Shown: one piece after another, positions 1 to 10,584 of the stretch
Layout of the letters: every line of letters starts with the position of its first letter
Numbering within the stretch: the first letter of the stretch is position 1
Origin: Strobilurus pachycystidiatus
Lineage: Eukaryota > Basidiomycota > Agaricomycetes > Agaricales > Physalacriaceae
DNA length: 64,000 nt
NCBI GenBank assembly: GCA_019915135.1
Contig: JAHLMK010000004.1
Coordinates: 248,001-312,000 of the forward strand
Direction of reading: 5' to 3'
Notes under the pieces: generated by a model
The model's database searches: none
Told to the model about the DNA's origin: nothing
Seen by the model: only the letters and a program-made list of their open reading frames with translations
Made by a program: the position numbers and the translations under genes

Positions 1-319
1 GTCCTTCTCTCATCGGCGAGGGCTCATACTCTGGCACACTGACCGTCGACGTTGGTGATTCAGCCCATCCCAAGGGCCTCATCGAGAAGGTCGATGTCCT
101 CGGTGAAATCCCGACCCTTCTGAAGACGGCTGTCAACTATGTCACTGGGACGAAGCCATATATCTACCAGGTGAGCCTTCTCGAATTTTCCTTCCGACAT
201 TGGACTCATAAATCTTGCAGTGGTTCAATCCTGTCAAGTTGACGGTCACAGAGCCTGGTTCCGACGCACCTACAGAAATTGATGGCATGCTTTACCATGA
301 AGTTTCTTACATTTCCTGA
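1..319 (+). CDS. 3' end of an unrecognised protein gene
   Basis: The reading frame is open from base 3, is interrupted by a 50-base GT-AG intron at 171-220, and ends at TGA 317-319. The visible C-terminal part is about 89 residues, starts within a Gly/Ser-rich strand-like stretch (IGEGSYSGTLTVDVGDS) and ends in EVSYIS. It contains no transmembrane segment or catalytic motif that I recognise. The alternation of polar and hydrophobic residues suggests a beta-rich fold. Splicing restores one frame across the intron, so it is very probably real coding sequence, but the upstream part lies outside the window and no function is assigned. Confidence 0.7.
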
Positions 320-737
320 ACGACTTTTGTATACGTGCAATACAGTACTTACGACTGGTTACGACTCATCTTGATGTAATATTATCTGGATTTCAACACA
401 CTAGGCCTAGATTTCTCTGTTCAATGTCGACCGAGATGGCCGACGCTAGCTGGTTCAAATCAAGAGTGCCCCTGATCGATTCTCTTCTCCCTCTGCCAAC
501 CAGGTGCCAATACAGCGACGGAGGCAGCGCCATCTTACTCTGCTCTAATCATGTTTGAGAGTCCTTCTCGGCTTACCCTTGTCATCCCGAGGCAATCATA
601 TCGCGCAATCTGACTCACAACAGCCGACGAATGTCGTAAAAGACTGCTTATCTTCTCCCCAAATTGACGACGGGGGCCATCTGTAGGTGATTATCAGACC
701 CACTATTTCCTTGACTGAAAGATTCACTTCTCCAAGA

Positions 738-1705
738 ATGATTACCGAGCTGCCGCAGGAGCTGCTGGACCATGTCATCGACCACCTCGTCGACGACCAT
801 GGCAGCATAAAGGCATCTTCCCTCGTGTCGCGTTCTTTCCTCCCGCGTACGCGCACCCACCTCTTCCGGTCGTATGCCGTCAAATCCTACAGGACCTGTG
901 AAATCTTCAAGCTCCTCCTTCCCACCCCACTCGCCACCCACATCCGGTCTCTTCACGTCGCAACCTTCGTCGGTCTCCGCCTTCCCGACCACATGACCAA
1001 CCTCCGCTCCGTCTCCTTCAGTGATATCCTCTACACCTCCGACTCGTTCGTCCAGGATCTCGCCCGAAGCCCCAACATCACCAGCATAACCTTCGCTGCG
1101 CCGTCCATATTCGTGAACGAACTCGCATCATTCCGCGCTTTCATCCATACTTTCCCCTGCTTGCGGAGCGTGACGTTCAATACCTTCTTTCAATTCCGGC
1201 ATTTGACGTCGGCTGAGGATGTTGTTGGGCTGCGACGCACCTTGGACGAAATTGTAGTGGATTTCGCAAATAGGATGAGGACGCTCTTGACCTCCAGGAT
1301 CCGATTGGCACCTGCGGGTTCTACGAAGAAGTTGGTATTTCGAAATGTCGTGGCAGAAGACCTGCCAGTCATTCGGGAGGTGGTCGAACTCGCTCGAGAG
1401 AACGTGGAGGAACTATCTCGTATGCCTCTCCTTGTGGTCATCTCCCTACGGTATTGATTGAGCATGCAGTGCAATTCGTACAAGGCTACGATCTTCCTCC
1501 GGACGCCGCCGCGGTTAACTTGACCAACATACGGATTCTACACTGTAGCGTTGGCACGCCAGACAGCCGTCTTCAGGACTGGTGGTTGAAGAGCATGAAC
1601 GAGATGGATTCTTCGTTCCATGAACTTCGTATCTATGGGGGCACTGTCGGTCCTGCATTATCGCTGTTGCTTTCCTCACTTGGGACGGTCGTCACTCGTG
1701 TCTGA
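738..1705 (+). CDS. F-box domain protein
   Basis: Two exons, 738-1419 and 1470-1705, join across a 50-base intron (donor GTATGC, acceptor GCATGCAG) into one frame of 305 residues. Residues 1-45 are an F-box: MITELPQELLDHVIDHLVDD followed by SLVSRSFLPRTRTHLF, which would bind Skp1 in an SCF ubiquitin ligase. The rest is a leucine-rich, weakly repetitive region typical of the large basidiomycete family of orphan F-box proteins. An in-frame extension upstream to about 687 has no ATG before 738, which sits directly in front of the F-box, so I chose 738. The substrate is unknown. Confidence 0.8.
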
Positions 1706-1959
1706 TACTCTTATCAAACGAAACCACTTTTGACTCTGATTGCCTGGGTTTCTCGTGCCGGAGCAGGGGCCCGCCCCAAACCTGGCGCCACCTAGCGAAG
1801 GCCACTCATGATCATCTGACGCCCTCACGAGTATCATCCCCGCCAGAATCAATACGCGCTGCACTATATATATCAAATCTCTCATGCAATACTTGGGCTA
1901 TCGACCTCCGCGAAGCTTCTTCCCTGGACGTCAACCTCACAGCAATCTATCAGCTTGCG

Positions 1960-3456
1960 ATGGCCACTCAACAATTAGCCACCTGGGCTGTCGGGCTGCA
2001 ATACGCTGATCTAACTGCCCCAGTCATCTCCGCCGCCGTGACAAGCGTGTACAATTGGGCTGGATGTGCTATTGGCGGGTACGCTCAATCTGCGCCCCAC
2101 ATCGCGCTCAACACTACCTCTCAATTCTTCGGAGGTCCTCCCACCGCGAGCGTATACGGTGCCGCCAATTCTTCGCTCCAAGTCGATGCCCAAATTGCAG
2201 CGCTCGTTAACGGGATCGCGAGTCACATTGACGATTACGACGACACGCATCTGGAAACGATCATCCATCCAGCCGGACCCGTGGCCTCTGCCCTCCTAGC
2301 AGTGTCGGAATGGAAGGGGCCAGTATCAGGTCACGAATTCCTCACCGCATTTGTCGCCGGCGTCGAAGCAGAGTGCAAGCTCGGCCTTTCTGTCTACCCG
2401 GAACATTACGATGTCGGCTGGCACATCACCAGCACCACGGGCTCGGTCGGCGCTGCTGTTGCCGTAGGGAAGATCCTGAACCTCGACGTGCCGACGATGC
2501 AGCAGGCCATCGGGATTGCTTGTACGCAAGTTGTGGGGATGCAGGAATTCTTTGGGAGTGATACCAAGAGCTTCCATGTTGGGCGGGCAGCGCAGGGCGG
2601 AATGATGGGGGCGCTCCTTGCTAGTCAAGGGTATACGAGCAGCTTGCAGGGTTTGGAGGCGAAGTATGGATGGGCACATGTGACCAGCACGCGGGAGAAC
2701 TTGACGGCGGAATTTGACACCTTGGGGAAGGTGTGGGAGGTGCAGAAGAACACGTTCAAGCCGTTCCCATGCGGTATCGTCATTCACCCGACCATTGACG
2801 GTGCGATTCAGTTACGGGCAAAGGCACTGGCGATGGGCTTGGAGGTGGCGGATATAACGAGCGTGGTGGCTAGGGTGAATCCGCAGGTGTTGACTTTGAC
2901 TGGCAAGACGGATCCCCAGACGGGTTTGGAGGGGAAGTTCAGCGTGTATCACGCTGCTGCTGTTGCGTTGCTTGATGGGGAAGCTACGCCCAGTCAGTTT
3001 ACGGATGCGGCCGTACTCAACTCGACCGTCATCGCTCTCCGCCAGAAGGTTAATACCACCGTCGACGCCACCATCCGTACCGACGAGGCGTACGTCTCTG
3101 CCATCTTCAAGGACGGGACCAACGTCACTCAGCACATCGAGCACGCCATCGGGTCATTGGACAACCCTCTTTCCGAGGCGCAGCTCAAGACCAAGTTCAT
3201 CAACCAAGTTGCACTGGTTCTAGGTAGCGAAGGGGCCCAGAAGGCGTATAGCGCGTTTACGAATATTGGGAACATGAGCGACGTTGGCACGATAACCCAG
3301 TCGTTCTCTGGACTCAACAGTACGTCTGCTGCAAAGAGTACTAGTGCTGGAAGTGACAGGGACGGCACACTAGACTCCGTGACTCGCATTCGGAGTGAGG
3401 TTTGGGTTGCATTAGGTGGCGGTTTATTAGTCGTTTTGATCGCTAGCTTGATATGA
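1960..3456 (+). CDS. MmgE/PrpD family protein with C-terminal membrane segment
   Basis: This is an intronless 498-residue ORF with a clear MmgE/PrpD fold (2-methylcitrate dehydratase, cis-aconitate decarboxylase and relatives). Family marks are the start with ATWAVGL near residue 8, the active-site-region motif HIDDYDDTHLET near residues 90-101 followed by HPAGPV, then SFHVGRAAQGGMMGALLA near 205, and KPFPCGIVIHPTIDGA near 268. Family members are normally soluble cytosolic or mitochondrial enzymes of about 450-500 residues. Here the last 60 residues are Ser/Thr-rich with NxS/T sites and end in a hydrophobic helix (VWVALGGGLLVVLIASLI), as in a tail-anchored protein. The substrate cannot be read from sequence. 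Lack of introns is unusual beside its multi-exon neighbours. Confidence 0.88.
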   Translation: MATQQLATWAVGLQYADLTAPVISAAVTSVYNWAGCAIGGYAQSAPHIALNTTSQFFGGPPTASVYGAANSSLQVDAQIAALVNGIASHIDDYDDTHLETIIHPAGPVASALLAVSEWKGPVSGHEFLTAFVAGVEAECKLGLSVYPEHYDVGWHITSTTGSVGAAVAVGKILNLDVPTMQQAIGIACTQVVGMQEFFGSDTKSFHVGRAAQGGMMGALLASQGYTSSLQGLEAKYGWAHVTSTRENLTAEFDTLGKVWEVQKNTFKPFPCGIVIHPTIDGAIQLRAKALAMGLEVADITSVVARVNPQVLTLTGKTDPQTGLEGKFSVYHAAAVALLDGEATPSQFTDAAVLNSTVIALRQKVNTTVDATIRTDEAYVSAIFKDGTNVTQHIEHAIGSLDNPLSEAQLKTKFINQVALVLGSEGAQKAYSAFTNIGNMSDVGTITQSFSGLNSTSAAKSTSAGSDRDGTLDSVTRIRSEVWVALGGGLLVVLIASLI

Positions 3457-3993
3457 TGTGACTGTCCTCTCTTCGCATAGGTTGTAATCAGAGTAATCAG
3501 AGATCAAGGAGTCAGAGACAGACTTCACAATCAATTGCAAGGCTTGCCAACAACTGAGACCACCTTGCCGACCACGGTGTTTGTACATGTTGAGATGATT
3601 GACTCGCTATTATATTGGTCTTGCTGCTTCTCCAGACTTTCCTACAGACCCGAGAAGGGAGCTGACGTTTTGCGCCACACGGTATCAATGCACAGCCACG
3701 TCAATGTGCCGGCCCTAAACAACTGATCGAGCTATATATTGTCCGAAGTGGGGTAGATTGTCCTTTGGAAGCCGCCAGATTGGCAACCCCAGCGCAAGGT
3801 GAGCTCATCGTGCTCGACGACGAGCAGCCACTGATCCCGCCCTTTTGAAAGATGCGCTGTTCGTCGTACCCGCGAGTGGTACATCGTACGTGCTAGGATA
3901 CAGCACACCCCGGAACCTGGTGCCAGAACCGCACCAGCACAGATCGTCGACATCGACCGACACATCGTCCGACACATCGTCCGCATGACATCC

Positions 3994-4134
3994 ATGCACC
4001 GTCGCAGGACCCGCCTGCAACCAGCCCGCATATTCCATCTATGCACCGTCGCAGGACCCGCCTGCAACCAGCCCGCATATTCCATCTATGCACCGTCGCA
4101 GGACCCGCCTGCAACCAGCCCGCATATTCCATCT
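3994..4134. repeat. 47-bp tandem repeat, three perfect copies
   Basis: Units at 3994-4040, 4041-4087 and 4088-4134 are identical, each starting ATGCACCGTCGCAGGACC and ending TATTCCATCT. A short direct repeat (GACACATCGTCC, twice) precedes them at 3958-3981. The unit length is not a multiple of three, so it does not encode a protein repeat. It is a minisatellite in the intergenic space after the PrpD-type gene. Confidence 0.95.
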
Positions 4135-5448
4135 ACGCACTGCCGCCGCCACTGACGGGTGGCGGGTCGGCCTTTCCGAACCTGAACACAGAGGTTCGTC
4201 CCGTTATGGTGTAACAGTCTCTACACCATGTACGTCGTTTTGTTCTTTAACCTCTTGTCTTTTCCTTACATCATATAGTGAGAGCAATCGCTCGATGCCA
4301 GATCGGCAGTCGAAACCAGTGCGTCTTTGTACACACATGATTGTTAGCCCTAATCTAACACCTTTGACAGGACGAGGAAACCGTCTACCAGCTGCGAACG
4401 CAGCTGTCTCGGTAGATTATTCAACCGAAACCTGTGAGGAGCTGTTGTGCTCCTCTAACGAGGAGCTGAATGTCAGCTTCTCAATCCTTTCAACCGTATG
4501 GTTGGAAGTTGAGTTTGGTGTGTTCTTTCATCTCATTGTTTGGTTACTTCCACTGACTCTGATTTATCTAGAAAATTAATTACCCCAGGCCATCCCTGGT
4601 CTCTCTCCCGGGCAAGCGAGGGATAGAGTCCCTTTTTGTGTCCCGTTCGTAGAGCCGTTTGTTTGTTGGTCAATTTTGCAATCGATGGTCTCTTTGGATG
4701 CATCTTTGTGTGAATACTCTTTCGCTGAAGTTATCGTCAACCGCCTGGTCGATGTTATGACTTTCAAACGCAAAGAAGATATCGACCGTGGCGATGAAAC
4801 GCCGGTGCCAAATAGTTCGAGTTCGCAAACACTCGGCGTCAGCGCGGCGAGTTCACGGCACTGCGTACGCGTGCTTTTGTGGACCCGTATTTCATTCTTG
4901 TTATCGACGCGGATTTACCATATGATCAGACTTGTCCGGCCGTAGGACGTCTGTGCGAGCGGAAGATCCAGATCATTTGCTTCCTTTATTCTGTCTTTTC
5001 TTTGATCCATGGCGAGGCGAGGCGACGATCACGAATATCATTCGGAATAGGTTTGAAGGGAAGAGAAGGAATCTGTTATCTGGCCTGCAATATTCGTCTT
5101 CTTGGGAAGAGTCACTGTGCTTTCGCGAACGTTGAGATGGAAACTGAGCTTCCCGCTGACATTCGACAGGTTGGTAAATATCGCAGTACTTAACAGCTAG
5201 AGGGGGATGATGCTGAACTTTACGATGACTGGGACTGATAGGTCTGTCTCTTCAAACTGATCTGAGAGCATGGACATCTACTGGTGCCTCTGTACCCTTA
5301 TACCTGATTCCTTTGCGCTGGTAAGTAAGAGGTAAGTAGGAGGAGGAAGGAAGAGGACAAACGACGGGTGTAGTCAGGGTGTAGTAGTAAGTACATTATC
5401 AATAATCATGCGTCATGTCCTGATCGATAATTCCTTGTTTCTACCGTC
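4135..5448. other. Gene-poor stretch with splice-like signals
   Basis: No protein family is recognisable. Several good intron-like signals occur, for example GTACGTCG...ATATAG at about 4229-4279 and GTGCGTCT...TTGACAG at about 4320-4371, and a short spliced frame (…MPDRQSKP-DEETVYQLRTQLSR) can be drawn, so a small multi-exon or decayed gene is possible. Open frames at 4676-5193 are not supported by composition or homology that I can see. 5330-5400 holds purine-rich GGTAAGTA-type simple sequence just upstream of the next gene. Confidence 0.4.
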
Positions 5449-6777
5449 ATGTCGAAACCCATCAACACTTGTGTCCTCGGCGTTGGTCTGGCCGGCCTGA
5501 CCTTCCACATACCCTTCATTCTCGCGCTTCCCGATCTCTTCAAGCTCCACTCTGTCCTTGAGAGGAACCCGAGCACGCCACAAGGAAAAGTGCATGAGCG
5601 ATTCGGTGTGACGGCCAAGATACACCGCACGCTGGAGGACGTTCTGGCCGACAAGGAGGTGGAACTGATAGTCATTGGCACGCCTAATGAAACCCATTAT
5701 TCGTTTGCGAAGGCGGCTTTGGACGCCAGCAAGCATGGTAAGTGTATCGGCCGCTCAAAACCGAAGACATACTGATTTAAAGCAAGTGCTCGTCGATAAG
5801 CCCGTAACGAGTAGCGTGGCGGAAGGCAAGGAGCTTTTCGCCCTCGCCCAGTCAAAGAACCTTGTCCTATACCCATTCCAGAACAGACGATGGGATTCCG
5901 ATTTCCTCGCTCTCCGCAAACTTTTGGAACTCCCCCAGACTTCGTCCCAGTCTCTTGGGAACCTAGTCGAGTTTGAGTCTCAGTAAGTGCCTTCATCGCT
6001 GTGCCCGAAGGCACTCGCTGAAGGACGTTGTAGCATGGATCGCTTCCGCAACGCTCTGAAAGGTACATGGAAAGACCAGCCCCGGCCCGCTGCTGGTCAA
6101 ACATATGACCTTGGCTCGCACCTCATCGACCAGTGTCTGACGCTTTTCGGTCGACCAGAGAAACTCACCTCCTTCATTCAAAACGTTCGCGGCATCGGTA
6201 GCCCAGAAGTGGATGACTCTGTGCGTGTCTCTATTGGTGGAAATGCTGGGCGCGCTAACATCTGCCCTAGTTCACGATACACCTGCAGTACCCAGCGGGC
6301 AAGCCGTTCCCCAATCCCTTCACCGCCATTCTCCGTGGGCACATCCTCTCAGTCCGCTCCCCTCAGGTCCGATATATTGTTCGCGGTACTAAGGGCACTT
6401 ACACCAAGTTCGGCGTCGACGTACAAGAAGACCAGCTCAAAATCATCGGTGGACCTCAGGATATCTTCAAACCAGAGTACGGCCTGGAACCGGAAGCCCT
6501 GTGGGGCAAGCTTGAGAACAGCCAGGACGACTGTGAGACTGTCGTTGAGTCAACGTACGTCGTGATTTCTCTGAAAGACCAAACGAAAACTGATATGTAT
6601 CACCATAGATGGCCCTCGAGCTCCCCAGGATCTTACATCGACCTTTTCAAGAATCTCGCGGGTGTTATCCGGGACGGTGATGAGCAGCAGGTCAAGTGGA
6701 TGGAGTCGGTGTCTGTCATTGAGATGATTGAGCTCGCCAAGAAGAGCTCGAAGGAGGGCGTCACTATAACACTCTGA
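5449..6777 (+). CDS. Gfo/Idh/MocA family NAD(P)-dependent oxidoreductase
   Basis: Five exons (5449-5737, 5787-5982, 6034-6220, 6271-6554, 6609-6777) give 374 residues with every junction keeping frame. The N-terminus is a Rossmann fold, INTCVLGVGLAGLTFHIPFI, a variant of the glycine-rich dinucleotide loop. It is followed by VELIVIGTPNETHYSFAKAAL and VLVDKPVTSSVAEGKEL, the DKP signature of the family, then the C-terminal sheet domain with YPFQNRRWDSDFL and DLGSHLIDQCLTLFGRP. Length and order of motifs are typical. Fungal relatives include uncharacterised sugar or polyol dehydrogenase-like proteins, so the substrate is unknown. It is probably cytosolic, as no targeting peptide is seen. Confidence 0.92.
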
Positions 6778-7433
6778 TATGCTGAACAGGCAAACGTGCC
6801 ACGTCTAAAACAATGTAATACAACATGGATCTAAAAATCTAGTCTTTGTCTCTTCCTGATCATTGCTCAAAGAGCATTCGTTTTGACGAAAACTCGAGAG
6901 CTTCTACACTTCGGAGGGCCGGCAGAAGAGCATGAGCTTTGCCGCTCAGACTCCTGCTCGTTTGAGTCGCAAATCCTTCGTAGTTCGAGGACAACCATTT
7001 CGCGGGTGAGGTTCTTCGGGAACGTAGTATGCGGTGTCGGTTAATCTTCGTTGCAGATACAGCACATTATGATCGTGGCCACATCGTGGCGGACATGGGT
7101 AGGCGTGAATTGTCCCTTACGTACGTTTCACCGGTTTCTCTTGTTGTCAATCGTGTTATAGTATACAATGCGAGTAAGTACCCGATTACAATATCTACAG
7201 TTTCGAATGGAATGCGAATAGACATGGCAGAGCACGGTATGGACAAAACAGCAAAGTTCAAAGCATCAGAAACAAACAGCACAATCGGAATCACTTACTC
7301 CCCGGCCCCTTCGTAGACCCACGTCCATACATCTCCATTACTTTCTGCCTCTCCCCATCATCCATCTCACTCTACCCCTCATATAGCATCGAGAACGGAA
7401 CTTTCTCCTTCTCTTCCCTCTCCGCTCGCCTGC
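6778..7433. other. Intergenic; possible short spliced frame
   Basis: Between the oxidoreductase and the minus-strand F-box gene there is no recognised gene. A short frame starting near 6941 (MSFAAQTPARLSRKS…) can be spliced over an intron ending at 7059 into a segment encoding DTAHYDRGHIVADMGRRELS and an open frame to 7316. No domain can be supported. Confidence 0.35.
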
Positions 7434-9666
7434 TCAGGCAGTACTTGTAATGTTTTTCCGGATTACCAACGATGTCATGTCTGCGAAATAACGTTCGGTC
7501 AGATGGCGTGGTTTGCACAAACGAAGCGGAACATACTGTGTACGCAGATGCGTTTCTCGTGCCTCCGGCGACCCACTCGCGACATCACAGTGTTTGCAGG
7601 TGAATTCCGCATCTGCGCTCTCGATCTCCTTCTTGAACTTCTCCGCTCTAAGCCTCTGAACGTACTCCAAGTGCTCCGGCTTCGTGATACGAAGAATTGT
7701 CTCTCCACACGCCTTCATCGAATGATCCTGACAGTATGACGTTAACTCTGTGGCTGAAAAACCGAAGTAAGAAGCCTCACAAAAGCTGCGCGCCAAGACA
7801 TGATATGCAGCCGAGCTCGCAATCCTCCCCAGTAGGACACGGCCCGATCAAGACACATCCCGCAACAAAACAGTGCATCGACCGTATCCATATCCTCCAT
7901 CGTCGCCGTGGCAGGATCCAGCCCACACAGCCCGATAATTTTCTTGATGTAATCCTGGCACCACGGCGAGGGAATACTGATGTTGCCAAGGCTCGAATTG
8001 TCCCCTCCACCGGGAACGAATCTGCTGCAGCGATGTCCAAGAACCTCGGGGTACACAAGCACTTTCCTCTCGCGGCAAGCGCCCCTCGTGCATGCGAAAC
8101 CGTTTTTGACCAGGGTTAGATTGCCGTCGGAGCGTTTGGCGACGAGAAATGCCGACAGCTTCGCCTCCTTCTCTCCGCGCCATCGCGAGCATAAGCCCTG
8201 AAATGTGTCTATATCAATCAAGGGATCGAGAGCCGAAGCAGTTGTTGTTGTTGTTGTTTACGCGGCACAGTGATATCAATGGACAGAGGGGTGTTGTTGA
8301 TGAGAGCCGAGAATGAAGCCACGGCAAGGAAGTAAGCTGGAGATGGATTGATAGGAAGCTCGGGGAGAGTGGAGAGGATCGAAGAGCAGACAGACTTGGT
8401 CAATTCAGAGCGAACGTATATCCGTGCGCGCCCCATTAATGTGATGAGGCCGTCACGAATGTTGAGCCATGCTAGCCAACATATGAGTATCCGTGTTTAA
8501 AGGAGAAAGACGATACGAACTGCGATCAGTGAGCGCTTTGGGCTGGTTGACGTTCTTTTCCCCTCGAAGCAATCCTAAAATGTGTTCGTATTTGAGCTCC
8601 GTACTCCATCCTTCAGTTTGAAGTCTGTTGACGATACTGTCATACCCGTAAGTCTGGAAAATTCTGTAAGGTAGTTGTTACAGACCTATCAAGTCGAGTC
8701 TTGCGAAGATTCGAAAGTTCCATCTGCCTGTCGTCCTTTCGCACGGAGAGCCAAATCTCAAGGAGTGCACATTCCTTCACGAAAGAATTAGTCAGGATGT
8801 GAGGCCGCTCGAACTTTAATTGCCCACTTTTTCCAACTCGGTGTACTGCTTTGATTTATCTTTCTCCCATTGGGCGAGATCTTGAGCTGTTTCGGACGCC
8901 GCCACTAATTCACGATATGAAGCAAGGTGATGATACGTAAAATGAGAGCCTAAGAAATTGCCATGAGGAATCGACAATCCCAAGTTTTCGATGCGTGTAC
9001 GAACTTTGAATGTACACTTTCGGTGTGAACCTTAGCAGAGAGATACCTTTTCCTGGACAGATACGATAGAGAATATGCAAGTCCTTCGTCATACTGTTCA
9101 ATGGTCAGTAGGGAATGGATATGACATTTTTCACTTACATGGTTCCGTTGTCCAAGCAGGTTTTGCAGAGCCGGAGTCGGGCTTCCCAGATGACAACCTT
9201 TGCCCCGACAGTTCCGCATGACTGCGACCAAAGATCAGAATACGCTGAAGGCAGAAACAACTACGTACGTGACAATGAGTGTCAAATAAGAGGTTCGCAA
9301 ATTGGACTTCGTTAAGGCCCTTGATAATGGGTGGCAGATCGATCATCCTCATGCGCGCCCTCTCCCATACGAACGCGGTCGATTTGCTCATGAGTAGGCC
9401 GCGCAGATCCTTGCTCGTACGGCTCATGCGCAGAAGATCCAAAGGCTCGAGATAAGAGAACATCTGGGAATGGGCATATCAGCAAGCCGTGATCATGAAG
9501 AAGAGAGGATGCTGGCGCGTACCTCGAACAGGACATCGACCGGGGTCTCCTTGATCCTCTCCAGAACGCCTCGAGTGCGTCGTCGCTTGGGTTGAGCATC
9601 ATCACGACGTGTGGTGGCCTTGGCGCGCTTCCTCGTCGGCTTCATGTCCGCGCTCTTGTTCACCAT
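7434..9666 (-). CDS. F-box protein with C-terminal cysteine-rich region
   Basis: Read on the minus strand from ATG at 9664-9666. Exon 1 (9523-9666) encodes a very basic N-terminus (MKPTRKRAKATTRR…) ending in the F-box start ETPVDVLFE. The next exon continues MFSYLEPLDLLRMSRTSKDLRGLL, so an intron splits the F-box. The rest follows in about eight further exons: a helical, charged middle (ASETAQDLAQWEKDKSK, RKDDRQMELSNLRKTRLD) and a C-terminal part with Cys pairs (CRERKVLVYPEVLGHRC, CCGMCLDRA, FTCKHCD…H) that may bind zinc. An apparent frame break near 8825 is removed by a 53-base intron containing a CTAAT branch site. This architecture is a common expanded family in Agaricomycetes, and its targets are unknown. 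The last exon and stop at 7434 are the least certain. Confidence 0.75.
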
Positions 9667-10584
9667 ATCGCAATTGTTGACGTCAGCGAGCAGCAGGGCG
9701 GAGATAGAGATGGCGAAAGGCGCGTGTGCGACAGCAGCGCGGACCCAGGCTGGATCGTTGCCGGACAGCGAGTGTCTCTGGTCAAGGCTGACGACGACCG
9801 CGACGGTGGTGGTGGTAAGAAGCGAAGAAGGAATAGGCCTTCGTCATTCGAGTACTTCAACGATCGGAGTCATGTGATCGTGGATAGGTACGCCACACGT
9901 CTCGCTACTACTACTAGAGCTGGGGTTCCAGACTACAGTAGCAGATTGACAGTGGTGTAATTTGGATCGCTCTCAGATAACTGACTTCGAGGACATGGAG
10001 GCTTGGCGTTCAGTGCAGATCAACCATGAGCATAGGCATTGACGACCGTGTCGAATGTGGGCTCTCTCTTCAGCGAGATGTCAGTGGTACAGCTTCCAGC
10101 TGGTATGCACAGTCGCTCATTGACTGAAAAAAACGTGAAGAGATTCTACACTGCTCCTTCTGACATCTGACATCCACCAGACTAGGTCTCGTAATGTCCC
10201 TTCGTCGGCTCCGTACCATGAACGACGATGGACACTTGTAGTGCTTTCGCAAATTCAAGTGAGATGATCAGGCTACAACTGACTTGAGTGTCATGGTTAT
10301 TGAGATTTTGAGAGAGAACGGGAAGACTATAAGAACGCGGAAGGAGCTCCGCACTGGTCTGAAAGCTCATGCCAAATAAGACCAATAAATTCGCCTGCCC
10401 TCTTGCTACTGCCACCACCTTACAAACTGCGTCGCTTTCAATGTCTGCTCCGCACATTACATGCTCTTGTAGTACCTAATCGGCGGCAAAGAAGGCCCCG
10501 ACGCGTCGCTCAACAATTCGGCTGCACCGGTCCGGGATCGGACGAGACGGAAACGGCAATCAGTCTATCCCTATCGTCTTTTCC
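9667..10584. other. Intergenic, no gene recognised
   Basis: About 900 bases separate the divergently transcribed F-box gene and the glycine cleavage gene. Short open frames on both strands have no recognisable domain or codon bias. It presumably holds the two promoters. Confidence 0.5.

Noticed and set aside
3129..3389. Minus-strand ORF ending in a CaaX-like CSMC, a possible lipopeptide pheromone
   Set aside because: It is antisense within the PrpD-type gene, whose frame is strongly conserved, and has no pheromone-like features besides the last four residues.
7059..7130. HYDRGH motif resembling the DNA/RNA non-specific endonuclease active site (DRGH)
   Set aside because: No flanking family motifs, the frame is very short, and the supporting splice model is weak.
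8768..8830. Apparent frameshift in the minus-strand F-box gene
   Set aside because: A 53-base phase-0 intron (GTGGGCAATT…TCGTGAAG) with branch site TGACTAAT restores the frame.
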